From contig NZ_KE384070.1 in NCBI RefSeq assembly GCF_000423665.1, forward strand, positions 470,669 to 534,668: 64,000 bases of DNA, given 5' to 3'. The notes below the pieces were generated by a model. It ran no database searches. It saw nothing but the letters and a program-made list of their open reading frames with translations, and had not been told where the DNA came from. Of the stretch, positions 1 through 8,616 are shown one piece after another (within the stretch, counting starts at the first letter, position 1; every line of letters begins with the position of its first letter). Source of the stretch: Solirubrobacter soli DSM 22325 (GTDB lineage Bacteria; Actinomycetota; Thermoleophilia; Solirubrobacterales; Solirubrobacteraceae). Position numbers and translations under genes: made by a program.

Positions 1-1160
1 GGCGGACGACGCGGATCGCGTGGGACGAGCGCGACGCGCTGCGCGCCTTCACCGGCCCGTTCCGCGTGCGCGCGGGCAACCTCGCGCTCGCCGATCACGG
101 TCGCACGTACGACTGGGCGCCGCTCCCGCCACCGGTCGGCGGGCGGCGCTATTGGCCCGAACTTCCGGAGCGGCACCCCGCGCCGTCGGCCGGGACGAGG
201 ACGGGAGCCGCCGCGGAGATCCTCGCCGGCGGGCACGCGCGCCCGGCGGTGCACCTGCGAGACGGGGCGCACCGGTGGTACCAGCGGGCGTCGCTGCTGG
301 AGAGCGGGCCGCTGGACCCGGCGTTCGTGGTCGAGGTCGAGGAGGACGGCCGGACACGGTTGCGCTTCGGAGACGGGACGAACGGCCTGCGGCCGCCGAG
401 CGACGCGGCGTTCTCGGTCCGGATGCGGGCGGGCGGCGGCGCGGCGGGCAACGTGGGGGCAGGCGCGATCACCGGCGTCGTCAGCGACGACCCGCGGGTG
501 CGCGCGGCCGGCAACGTCGTCGCGGCCGTGGGTGGGGAGGACCCGGAACCGCTCGAGCGCGTGCGCCTGTTCGCCCCGCGCTCCTTCCGGATGACCGAGC
601 GCGCCGTGTTGCCCGTCGAGTACAGCCGCGCGGCGCTGGCGGTCGAGGGTGTCGCCGACGCCGCCACGATCATCGTCCCCTCTGGCGCTGGGCCGGTCGC
701 GCGGGTGCGGGTGCACGCGGGCGGGTGGGAGATAGGAGTGGCGCCGCTCGTCGCGCGGGTGCGGGAGCGGCTGGAGCGGCTGCGCCCGGCCGGGGTCGCG
801 CTCGACGTGGCCGGGGCGACGCCGATGCCGGCGAGCGTGGCGCTCTCGATCGTCGCCGAGCCCGGATGGACCTTCGCGGCGCTCGCGGCGACCGTCGATG
901 TCACGCTGCGCGAAGGCCTGCTGACACCGGGGCGATTCGGGTTCGGCACGCGCCTGCATCGCAGCGACCTCGTGCGGATGGTCGCGGCCCTGCCCGGCGT
1001 CCTCGACGTCACGCTGGCGCGCTTCGACTGGACCAGCCGCGACGGCTCGGGGCGCCTCGAGGACCTCGAGCCGCCGTTCGGCCACGTCATCCGGATCGAC
1101 AACGACCCGGCGGCGCCGGAACACGGCACCGTGTCGTTCCGGCTCGGGAGCGCGGGATGA
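1..1160 (+). CDS. Baseplate J-like assembly protein, 5'-truncated
   Basis: The reading frame is open from position 3 to a TGA at 1158-1160, so the gene starts left of the window and only about 385 C-terminal residues are visible. A RFGDGTNGLRPP stretch near nt 360-395 followed by AGGGAAGNVGAGAI is the characteristic signature of putative baseplate assembly (gpJ-like) proteins. In that family it precedes the part that builds the baseplate wedge of contractile tails. The rest (residues ~190-385) has alternating strands and helices like the C-terminal half of baseplate J, including a conserved VEYSRAAL segment. It overlaps the next gene by ATGA, so the two are translationally coupled. Sheath, tube and spike genes would lie upstream, outside the window. 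The family is clear; whether the particle is a phage tail, a tailocin or an extracellular injection system is inferred from context. Confidence 0.8.
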   Translation, partial: RTTRIAWDERDALRAFTGPFRVRAGNLALADHGRTYDWAPLPPPVGGRRYWPELPERHPAPSAGTRTGAAAEILAGGHARPAVHLRDGAHRWYQRASLLESGPLDPAFVVEVEEDGRTRLRFGDGTNGLRPPSDAAFSVRMRAGGGAAGNVGAGAITGVVSDDPRVRAAGNVVAAVGGEDPEPLERVRLFAPRSFRMTERAVLPVEYSRAALAVEGVADAATIIVPSGAGPVARVRVHAGGWEIGVAPLVARVRERLERLRPAGVALDVAGATPMPASVALSIVAEPGWTFAALAATVDVTLREGLLTPGRFGFGTRLHRSDLVRMVAALPGVLDVTLARFDWTSRDGSGRLEDLEPPFGHVIRIDNDPAAPEHGTVSFRLGSAG

Positions 1161-4100
1161 TCGCGGGCTATCAGGCCGCCCGCGCCGAGTTGCTGGAACG
1201 GCTGCGCGGCCAGCCCGAGCTCGCACGGCTGCGGATCGACGACGCCGAGGACTGGCTCGTCGGCTTCTGCGACGCCTGGGCGGCGCTGGCCGAGGTCTTC
1301 GGCTTCTATCAGGAGCGGATCCTCGAAGAAGCGTTCCTGGCCACGGCGCAGCAGCCGTCCTCGGTCGAGCTGATCTACCACTCGCTCGGCCACCGGTTCC
1401 CCCCGAACGCCGCCGCGACCACCGCCCTGGCCTACCACCTGAGCCCGAAGGTCGCGGGCGTCGAGGCGGTCGGCCGCGTCCGCGGGCAGGGCGGGACGGG
1501 CGCGAGCCCGGAGGAGCGCGCACGCCGCGCGGTGGGTGGCATCGCGACGCCGGCCGCCGGCCCGGGCGGGAGCGTGCCGGCGGGCGTCGGGGTGACGGGC
1601 CTCGGGGGCGCGGCGGGAGCGACGGCGGGTGCGAACGGCGGTCCGGGCGCGGGTGGGCTGGGCGCGGGCGTGGGCGCAGTGCCTGCCGGCGCGCCGGGCT
1701 CCGCGGCGGCGCTGGCCGGCGGCGGCCTGAACGCGCCCGCGAGCATCGTCCCCCCGCCGCCGTCGACCCCGACGGGCATCGCGATGCCGGGCGGCGCGCT
1801 GAGCGGCGCAGGTGTGGGGGGCGCGGGTGGCGCGGCGGGGTTCGGCGGCGCGGCGGGGCTCGGCGGCGCGGGCGGGTTCGGTGGCGCGGGCGGCGGCGGT
1901 CTCGCGGGCCTGGCGGGGGCCGGCGGCTTGACGGGCGGAACTGGCCTGGCCGGCCTGGCCGAGGCCGGCGGCCTCGCGGGCGGGGGTCTGGCGGGCCTGC
2001 CGGGGGTCGGCGGCTTGACGGGCGGAACTGGCCTGGCGGGGGCCGGCGGCTTTGCGGGCGGTGGTGGCCTGCCCGGCAGCGGCGGTCCCGCGATCCCCAC
2101 CGGCGCGCGGCCGACCGGTGGGCGGCCGTTCGTCGGCACGCCGGCCGGCATCGCGAGCGGTCCGCCTCCCGCCCCGGAGCCCGCCCCCGCGATCGGGGTC
2201 ACCAGCCAGATCCCACCCGCCTCGCAGGTCCGCGCGATCCCGAGCGGGTCGGGGGCGGCGCCCGTGTTCGTCACGCTCGCGCCGCTGGGCGCCTACGTCG
2301 GCGCGAGCCGGCTCGGCGTCAGCACCCCCGCGACCGAGCCGCCGGCGCGGCTGACGCGGACCACCACCCAACTCGAGCTGGCCGGCGCCAAGACCGGCAT
2401 CGCGGCCGGCCAGCCGGTGCTCGTGACCGCGACCGGTGCGAGCGGCGCCGCCGCGCGGTGGGTGCGCATCGTCACCTCCGTCAAGCCGGACGCGCAGCGC
2501 GGGTCGACGCGGATCGCCTGGGCGACGCCGCTCGGGACACAGGGCGAGCCCGACCCGGAGGCCGCGTCGGACCCGGTCGTCTACGGCTTCTCGGCGTCTT
2601 CGGCGCTCGTCGGCGCGAATGCCCCGGACTGGAGCTCGGCGACGCTCGCCCAGCAGCTCGCGACGACGACCGTCGAGGGGAAGCCGCTGCCCGTCCGCGG
2701 CGGCCTCGCCAGAAGCGACGACGAAGGAGCGAGCTGGACGCTCTCCCCGGCGAGCACGCCCGCGGGCGCCGACCTGGCCGCCGTTGCCTGTTACGACACC
2801 GGCGAGGAGACGGTGACGATCGTGGCCGCCGGCAGCGCGTGGCTGCTGCGGGCGGTCGGCAACGCGCCGTTGAGCCCGGTCGCGACCGGCGGCGGCGCGC
2901 GGCGCGCGGTCGGATACCTCGGCGGCACGCTCGAGCGCATGCTCGCGGGCGCCGCCGGCGGAACCGTCTACGAGTCGATCGACCAGGGCCAGACCTGGAG
3001 CGCGGTCAGCGGCAGCGCACCCACGCTGCACAAGGGAGACGACGGGGCGAGCACGGTCGTCACCAACCAGCTCCCGTCGGCGACCGTACGCACCGTCGTC
3101 GACGGCAAGGACTGCAAGGTCGACCTGCTCGCCGGCACCGACGCGGGCCTCTACGGCTACGCGAAGGGCGTCTGGTTGCCGATGCCCCAGGTGGGCGGCG
3201 TCAGCGCGATCGCGACGCCCCCGACGCCGGCCCTGCCGATGGCCGTGTTCGCGCTCGTCCCGATCAAGGACGGCTACGTCGCGGCCACCGCCGGCGGGAT
3301 CTACGAGTACGGCGCGGCGGCCGGCTGGAAGAGCAAGCTCGCCACGCCGGCCTCGGCGCTGACGACCGCCGCGACCTCGATCTACGCGGCGATCGCCCAG
3401 GGCGTCGCGGTCCGCGGCCCCGACGCGACGTGGTCGCAGCCCACCTCCACCGGTCTCCCGCACACCCGGATCACGGCGCTCGTCGTGGCCGGCGACCAAC
3501 TGCTGGCCTCCACGGCCCAGGGCATCTACACCGCCACGATCCCGCCCTCGCCGGGCTTGGAGTGGACGCGGTGCGACCACGCCGCCGCGTTCTCCCTCCC
3601 GGACAGCGCGTTCGACGCGCCGACGGGCAGCGCCGTCCCCGACGGGCTGTACGCGGGGTTCGCGGACTATGGCATCGCGCTCGGCACGGGTGCCGAGCTC
3701 CAACCCGCCGGGAGCGGGTACCGGCTCACGGACGGCGCGCACCAGTACACCGTCACCCCGGGAACCGGGACCTGGAACGTCGGGTTGATGGACGCGCTGC
3801 CTGCTGCGAACGACCTCGCGGTGTCGCCCGCCGGCACGGTGATCGCGGTGGCGGACGCCGCGACGCCGGTGGCGACCGCATGGCCCGGCTTCGCGGTGAG
3901 CGGCACGCAGGTGGAGTTCGCTCCGCCGCTGCGCACCGTCGCCGCCGGGGTCCCCGCGCTGATCGAGCAACGGACGGTCACGCCCGCCTCGCGGATCCTC
4001 GATGTCACACAGGTCGACCAGGACGCCGGCGTTCGCGCCGGGCGCCGCACCACGCTCACCCGGCTCACGTTCGGGACGGCGCTGGCTCCCCGGCTGTTCC

Positions 4101-6745
4101 CCCGCGCGGTCAGCACGGTCTGGACGGGCGCGGTCGCCAAGCCGCTGTTCGTCCCGCCCGCGACCGCCGTCGCGCAGGTCGCGGGCACGGGGCTGACGCT
4201 CGCGTCGCAGCTGCCGGCGCCGGTCGCGCCCGGCCGCCTGGCCACCGTAAGCGGCGCGCCGCCCGGCCTCGCGGTCGCCCCGCTCGGCGGGACCTTCCGC
4301 ATCGCGGCTCCTGGCACGACCCCGGTCGCCGAAGGCCCGCCACAGGCCGACGTCGCCGACATCGCGGTCCTGCCCGACGGCACCGTGCTGGCCGCGACGG
4401 CCGAAGGCGTGTTCTCGCTGGCCGACGGCGTCAGCGCGCAACGCATCGACGGCGGCTGGCCGGGCGGGGCGTCGGCGGGCCTGGTCGTCGCCGGGGGCAT
4501 CGCGCTCGCCGCCTCCGCACGCGGTGTTCAGCGCCTGAACCCGGCCGTCAGGAACGGACCGCCGGCGTCCTGGACGCGGGTGCTGGCGACACGGACGATC
4601 ACCGCGCTCGCCACCGACGGCACGCGAGTGGTCGCCTGCGAGGCCAACGGCGCCGTCCATCTCGCGCCCGGCGCGGCCGCCGAGCCCGACCAGTGGGACG
4701 CGGTCGCGCCGGCGCTCACGCACGCCGCCACCGCGCTCGCGCTCTCCGCCGACGGGATGTGGGCCGCCACCGCGGACGGCGTCCTGTCGTTCGCGAAGGA
4801 GCACGGTTGGCGCACGCTCGCCGCTCCTGCGGGCCAGATCGCCTGCCTGCTCGTCGACGCCTCCGGCCGGCTCTGGGCGGGCGGGACGGCGGGGGTCCAG
4901 GTCCTCGATCCCGCGACCGGCACGTGGGGGTTGGACACGGACGTCGCCGGCCCGGTGGCGGCGCTGTGCGTGACGCCGGAGGGCCGGCTGCTGGCGTACG
5001 GGGCCGACGGCGTGCTCGAGCGCACGGGGACGACGTGGCAGCGTCTGGCGGCGGGCGTCGGCAGCGCGGTGACCGCGTTGGCCGAGGCACCGGACGGCTC
5101 GTGGTGGCTCGGGACCGGCGCGACGCTCCCGCTCCCGACGCTCCCCGGCGCGGGCGTCCAGCAGGTCAGCCACGCACCGCTGATCCCGGCGCTGGGCATC
5201 GATGCCACCGACGTGGCGACGCTCGCGCAGGGCGCGGTTCCCGACCGGCTCCTGGCGGCCTTCGCCGATGCCGGCAGCCCGCTCGACTCGACCCACGTCG
5301 TGGTCGACGCGGACGGCCCGGACTGCTGGCTGATCCGCGTCGGCGCCCAGCTCTCCGTGGTCGCGCTGCGGCGCAGCGCGGCGAATCCGCCGGTGCTGAC
5401 GGTCACGGTCCACCGCAACCAGGCCGTCCTGCACCCGACAGGGGCGCCGACGACCGCGGACGGCGTGCAGACCTGGCCGATCGAGGTCGGCGGCGTGGCC
5501 GCGACGCTCGTCGCGCCGGCGAGCTGGATCGTCTCGTTGCCGGCGGACGCGGACTCGCCCGCGCTCGCCGAGAGCGCCACGCTGGCCGCGCCCCCCGGCG
5601 GCGGCGAGCCGGCGGTCACGAACGTCGGCGCCGGCACGGCGCTCACGTTCACGCAGCCGCTGACGCACGTCTACGACGCGAGCACGGTCCAGGTCGACCT
5701 CAACGTCGTCCCCGCCGCCCAGGGGCAGCCCGTGTCGGTGCCGATCGGGAGCGGCGACCCCAAGGCCGCGAACCAGCGCTTCCCGGTCCCGACGCCGGTG
5801 GTCGCGATCGGCTCGACGACCGCGACGCCGACGACGACGCTGCGCGTCTACGTCGACGGGCAGCCGTGGAACGAGGTCTCCTCGCTGCACCGCGCCGGCC
5901 CGGACGCACCGGTGTACGTGGTCCAGCACAACGCGGACGGCAGCGCCACCGTGTCCTTCGGGGACGGCGAGCACGGCGCGCGGCTCCCGGCCGGCCACGA
6001 CAACGTCGTCGCCACCTACCTCCAAGGCGGCGGCGCGGGCGGCGAGGTCGCGCGCGGCACGCTGATCCAGCCGCTGACGCGCCCGCAGCTCGTCAAGGCG
6101 GTGCACAACCCGCTGGCCGCGCTGATCCCCGCGACGCCCGCGCTCGTCCCGTCCCGGATGGCCGCCGTCCGCGGACTCGACCGGGTCGTCACCCACGGCG
6201 ACTACGAGGATCTCGCGGCCGCGCAGCCGGGAGTGGCGCTCGCGGCCGCGGAGCTGATCGCGGCGGCGTTCGGGCGCGCGCTCGTGATCACGATCGCGGG
6301 TGCGGCCTCCGCGCCGGCCGACCTCGCGCGGCGCGTGCAGCAGCAGCTGGGGACGACCGCGCCGAGCGGTGTGCCGGTCCGGGTCGCCAGCGCGCGGCTG
6401 GTCGGGGTCAGCGTCGCGCTGGAGGTCGTCTCGACCGCGCCGGCGCACGCGCTCGAGGTCGCCCTGCGGGCTCAGCTCGGCGGGCTCACGGGCCGGCGGC
6501 CGGGCGGGTCGCTGCTCGCCTCGCAGGTGCTGGCGGCGGCGACGGGGGTCGCCGGCGTGACCGCCGCCACGATCACGGGATGGGGCCGCGACGGACGTCC
6601 CGCGCTCACCCGCACGCAGCTCTCGGGCGCCGGCGCCGCGTGGCCGGAAGACTCGCCGGCGCCGCTCGGCGGCGAGCTGCTGGTCCTCGACGCCGACCAC
6701 CTCGAGGTCGCGGTCGTGGCGCCGCGAGCGGTGGCGCGGACATGA
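1157..6745 (+). CDS. Giant baseplate assembly protein with Gly-rich linker and beta-propeller insertion
   Basis: This is an 1862-residue protein starting at the ATG in the ATGA overlap with the previous gene. Residues ~1-100 match the N-terminus of putative baseplate assembly proteins (DAWAALAEVFGFYQERILEE, then a conserved tyrosine/arginine region). Residues ~115-360 are almost pure Gly/Ala/Pro with a 29-residue repeat. Residues ~500-1430 hold propeller-like repeats: an Asp-box type block (DDEGASW, DQGQTW) and a later block of about seven two-component-propeller-like blades (LAATAEGVFSL, MWAATADGVLSF, LWAGGTAGVQVL). The C-terminus returns to baseplate J, with SFGDGEHGARLP at ~residue 1600 and RGLDRVVTHGDYEDLA soon after. 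Baseplate proteins of this family are usually 600-1000 aa, so the middle is an insertion. I infer it is displayed outward from the baseplate, perhaps for target binding. It overlaps the next gene by ATGA. Confidence 0.8.
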   Translation: MIAGYQAARAELLERLRGQPELARLRIDDAEDWLVGFCDAWAALAEVFGFYQERILEEAFLATAQQPSSVELIYHSLGHRFPPNAAATTALAYHLSPKVAGVEAVGRVRGQGGTGASPEERARRAVGGIATPAAGPGGSVPAGVGVTGLGGAAGATAGANGGPGAGGLGAGVGAVPAGAPGSAAALAGGGLNAPASIVPPPPSTPTGIAMPGGALSGAGVGGAGGAAGFGGAAGLGGAGGFGGAGGGGLAGLAGAGGLTGGTGLAGLAEAGGLAGGGLAGLPGVGGLTGGTGLAGAGGFAGGGGLPGSGGPAIPTGARPTGGRPFVGTPAGIASGPPPAPEPAPAIGVTSQIPPASQVRAIPSGSGAAPVFVTLAPLGAYVGASRLGVSTPATEPPARLTRTTTQLELAGAKTGIAAGQPVLVTATGASGAAARWVRIVTSVKPDAQRGSTRIAWATPLGTQGEPDPEAASDPVVYGFSASSALVGANAPDWSSATLAQQLATTTVEGKPLPVRGGLARSDDEGASWTLSPASTPAGADLAAVACYDTGEETVTIVAAGSAWLLRAVGNAPLSPVATGGGARRAVGYLGGTLERMLAGAAGGTVYESIDQGQTWSAVSGSAPTLHKGDDGASTVVTNQLPSATVRTVVDGKDCKVDLLAGTDAGLYGYAKGVWLPMPQVGGVSAIATPPTPALPMAVFALVPIKDGYVAATAGGIYEYGAAAGWKSKLATPASALTTAATSIYAAIAQGVAVRGPDATWSQPTSTGLPHTRITALVVAGDQLLASTAQGIYTATIPPSPGLEWTRCDHAAAFSLPDSAFDAPTGSAVPDGLYAGFADYGIALGTGAELQPAGSGYRLTDGAHQYTVTPGTGTWNVGLMDALPAANDLAVSPAGTVIAVADAATPVATAWPGFAVSGTQVEFAPPLRTVAAGVPALIEQRTVTPASRILDVTQVDQDAGVRAGRRTTLTRLTFGTALAPRLFPRAVSTVWTGAVAKPLFVPPATAVAQVAGTGLTLASQLPAPVAPGRLATVSGAPPGLAVAPLGGTFRIAAPGTTPVAEGPPQADVADIAVLPDGTVLAATAEGVFSLADGVSAQRIDGGWPGGASAGLVVAGGIALAASARGVQRLNPAVRNGPPASWTRVLATRTITALATDGTRVVACEANGAVHLAPGAAAEPDQWDAVAPALTHAATALALSADGMWAATADGVLSFAKEHGWRTLAAPAGQIACLLVDASGRLWAGGTAGVQVLDPATGTWGLDTDVAGPVAALCVTPEGRLLAYGADGVLERTGTTWQRLAAGVGSAVTALAEAPDGSWWLGTGATLPLPTLPGAGVQQVSHAPLIPALGIDATDVATLAQGAVPDRLLAAFADAGSPLDSTHVVVDADGPDCWLIRVGAQLSVVALRRSAANPPVLTVTVHRNQAVLHPTGAPTTADGVQTWPIEVGGVAATLVAPASWIVSLPADADSPALAESATLAAPPGGGEPAVTNVGAGTALTFTQPLTHVYDASTVQVDLNVVPAAQGQPVSVPIGSGDPKAANQRFPVPTPVVAIGSTTATPTTTLRVYVDGQPWNEVSSLHRAGPDAPVYVVQHNADGSATVSFGDGEHGARLPAGHDNVVATYLQGGGAGGEVARGTLIQPLTRPQLVKAVHNPLAALIPATPALVPSRMAAVRGLDRVVTHGDYEDLAAAQPGVALAAAELIAAAFGRALVITIAGAASAPADLARRVQQQLGTTAPSGVPVRVASARLVGVSVALEVVSTAPAHALEVALRAQLGGLTGRRPGGSLLASQVLAAATGVAGVTAATITGWGRDGRPALTRTQLSGAGAAWPEDSPAPLGGELLVLDADHLEVAVVAPRAVART
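1901..2037 (+). repeat. 87-bp in-frame repeat in the Gly-rich linker
   Basis: An 87-bp unit at 1901-1987 recurs, with a few mismatches, from 1988 to 2037. The stretch cggcttgacgggcggaactg is identical in both copies (from 1924 and from 2011). It encodes a 29-residue Gly/Ala/Leu repeat inside the baseplate protein linker. Because the unit is a multiple of 3, copy-number change would alter linker length without breaking the frame. Confidence 0.75.
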
Positions 6746-8607
6746 CCACGCCCAGCGACGAGCTGCTGCGCCGGCTGCTTCCGAGCTACTACTGGCTGCG
6801 CGACGCGGAGAGCGGCGAGGGCACGCTGGCGGCGCTGGTGCGCTCGCTCGCCGAGCAGTACGACGAGTTGCGGCTCGATCTCGACCGGCTCTACGACGAC
6901 CTGTTCATCGAGACCTGCGGCCCGGCGCAGGTGCCGTTGATCGGCGACGGGGTCGGGCTGCTCGGGCTCGCGCCGGACGCGGGGCCGGGCGTCGGGGACC
7001 GGGCGTGGGTGGGCAGGATCGTCGGGCTGCGGCGCCGCAAGGGGATGCTCGCCACGATCGCGCGCGGCGTGACCGCGGCGACGGGCTGGGCGGCGTACGT
7101 GCAGGAGGGGCGCACGGTGACCGCCACCACGCACTCCGTGCGGGACACGGGGGACCCGGGCGGCTTCGCCGAGGTGTCGGGGAGACGGCCGGCCGCGCGC
7201 CTGCGCGAGCCGTGGTCGACGGTCCCGCGGAGCGCGTCGATCTCCGGGCACGCGGTGCTCGCCGGCGAGCCGGCGCCGCCCGTCATGCCGGCGCGCGCGG
7301 GCTATCCCGCACCCGCCGCGGTCGCCGTGTCCGTGTGGCGGCTGCAGAGCTACTGGGTGGCGCGCCGGAGCGCCCGCCCGGCAGGGCTCGCGAGCCGGGC
7401 CTTCCACCTGGACCCGCTCGGCCGCGACGTGCAGCTCTTCGCCCCGCCGTCGGCACCCGCCGATCCGCAGCTCGCCCCGGGCCCGTCGGAGCTTCCCCTG
7501 CCGCTGACCGTCGACCGGCTGCGCGAGGCGCTCGAGGGCCGCCCGCCGGTCGTGCTCGGCGGCTGCGGGCGGATCGTCGCCGGGGATCTCGCGAACTGGG
7601 AGGGCGCGCTCGGTGAGGCCGACGCGATCGTCGACCCGGTGCGCGGGCGCGCGCTGCTGGCCGAGCCGCGTCTCGCCCTCGACGTCAGCTACGCCTACGG
7701 CTTCCCGGGCGAGCTTGGCGGCGGCCCCTACGGCACCGCCGGCGACTACCGGACCGTTCGCCCCGGCGCGCGGGAGCTGCGGGTCACGCGCGGCGTCGTC
7801 GACGCGCTCGCCGGCGCGCTGGCCGAGGCCCGCGACCACGATGCCGACATCGTCATCGAGGACAGCGGGACCTACCTCGCGGACGCCGGGGCGTGGCGCG
7901 TCGAGGTCGCGCGCGACCGCGTGGTGCGGCTCGCGTCGGCACCGGCCGCGGCGCCGCTGCTCGACGGCGACCTGCACGTGCGGATCGAGCACGGCGGCCG
8001 CCTCGAGCTCAGCGGGTTCACCCTCAACGGGAGCTTGAGTGTTGAAGGCGAGGGGGAGCTCGCCGTGGAGCACTGCACGCTGGCGCCGCGCGAGACCAGC
8101 CTGCGTGCGGGCAGCGACGTCGCGGTCGTGCTCTCCCACACGATCCTGGGCGGCGTCATGGGCGTCCACCTCGCGCTGCGCACGACGATCGTCGACGGGC
8201 GCCTGGAGGCCGCGGGCACCGCCGACCTGGACCGCGTCACCGCGCTCGGCCCGGTCGACGCCGCCGTGCTGCTCGCCCGCGACTGCCTGTTCACCCGCCC
8301 CGTCCTCGCCGGCGCCGGCGTGGTCGAGACCAGCTATCTGCCGGACGGCTCGCGGGTGCCCCAGACGTTCGGCTGCACCGGTCCGGCCGCGGGCGAGGTG
8401 CGCTTGGAGTCCACGCGCTGGGGCGACGCGGCCTACTGCCGGCTGCGCCTGGACTGTCCGTCCACGATCGCCGGGGGCGGCGGGCAGGGCGGGGAGCTCG
8501 GGGTCTACAACTGGCTCGGCCAGCCGCAGCGGTTCGCCCGGCTCCCGGGCCTGCTCGGCGAGCTCCTCCCCGCGGGGATCGGCGCAAGCGTCCACTACGT
8601 CACCTGA
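6742..8607 (+). CDS. Phage tail protein I-like baseplate protein with C-terminal beta-helix-like region
   Basis: This is a 621-residue protein starting in an ATGA overlap with the giant baseplate gene. The N-terminal ~110 residues (RLLPSYYWLRD, then repeated Asp/Leu-rich helices and VGRIVGLRRRKGM) resemble P2 gpI-like tail proteins of contractile systems. These connect baseplate J to the tail fibre region. Residues ~410-520 consist of short repeating strands such as LELSGFTLNGSLSVEGEGEL and LSHTILGGVMGVHLA, which look like a right-handed parallel beta-helix as found in tail fibres and spikes. The last ~60 residues contain AYCRLRLDCPSTIAGGG. The gene sits third in the baseplate operon. The N-terminal family assignment is fairly secure; the beta-helix is read from pattern only. 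Confidence 0.7.
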   Translation: MTTPSDELLRRLLPSYYWLRDAESGEGTLAALVRSLAEQYDELRLDLDRLYDDLFIETCGPAQVPLIGDGVGLLGLAPDAGPGVGDRAWVGRIVGLRRRKGMLATIARGVTAATGWAAYVQEGRTVTATTHSVRDTGDPGGFAEVSGRRPAARLREPWSTVPRSASISGHAVLAGEPAPPVMPARAGYPAPAAVAVSVWRLQSYWVARRSARPAGLASRAFHLDPLGRDVQLFAPPSAPADPQLAPGPSELPLPLTVDRLREALEGRPPVVLGGCGRIVAGDLANWEGALGEADAIVDPVRGRALLAEPRLALDVSYAYGFPGELGGGPYGTAGDYRTVRPGARELRVTRGVVDALAGALAEARDHDADIVIEDSGTYLADAGAWRVEVARDRVVRLASAPAAAPLLDGDLHVRIEHGGRLELSGFTLNGSLSVEGEGELAVEHCTLAPRETSLRAGSDVAVVLSHTILGGVMGVHLALRTTIVDGRLEAAGTADLDRVTALGPVDAAVLLARDCLFTRPVLAGAGVVETSYLPDGSRVPQTFGCTGPAAGEVRLESTRWGDAAYCRLRLDCPSTIAGGGGQGGELGVYNWLGQPQRFARLPGLLGELLPAGIGASVHYVT

Positions 8608-8616
8608 AACGAGCAC

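Noticed and set aside
1500..2230. Repeat-rich segment as a CRISPR array or non-coding satellite
   Set aside because: The repeats stay in frame within a continuous coding region and there are no uniform spacers.
149..6700. Very long minus-strand open frames opposite the baseplate genes
   Set aside because: They are Arg/Pro/Gly-rich with no recognisable motif and are mirror images of the real codons in very GC-rich DNA.
2458..6741. Plus-strand open frame upstream of the gpI-like gene
   Set aside because: The part before ATG 6742 is Arg-rich shadow of the baseplate gene; true homology begins exactly at the ATGA overlap.
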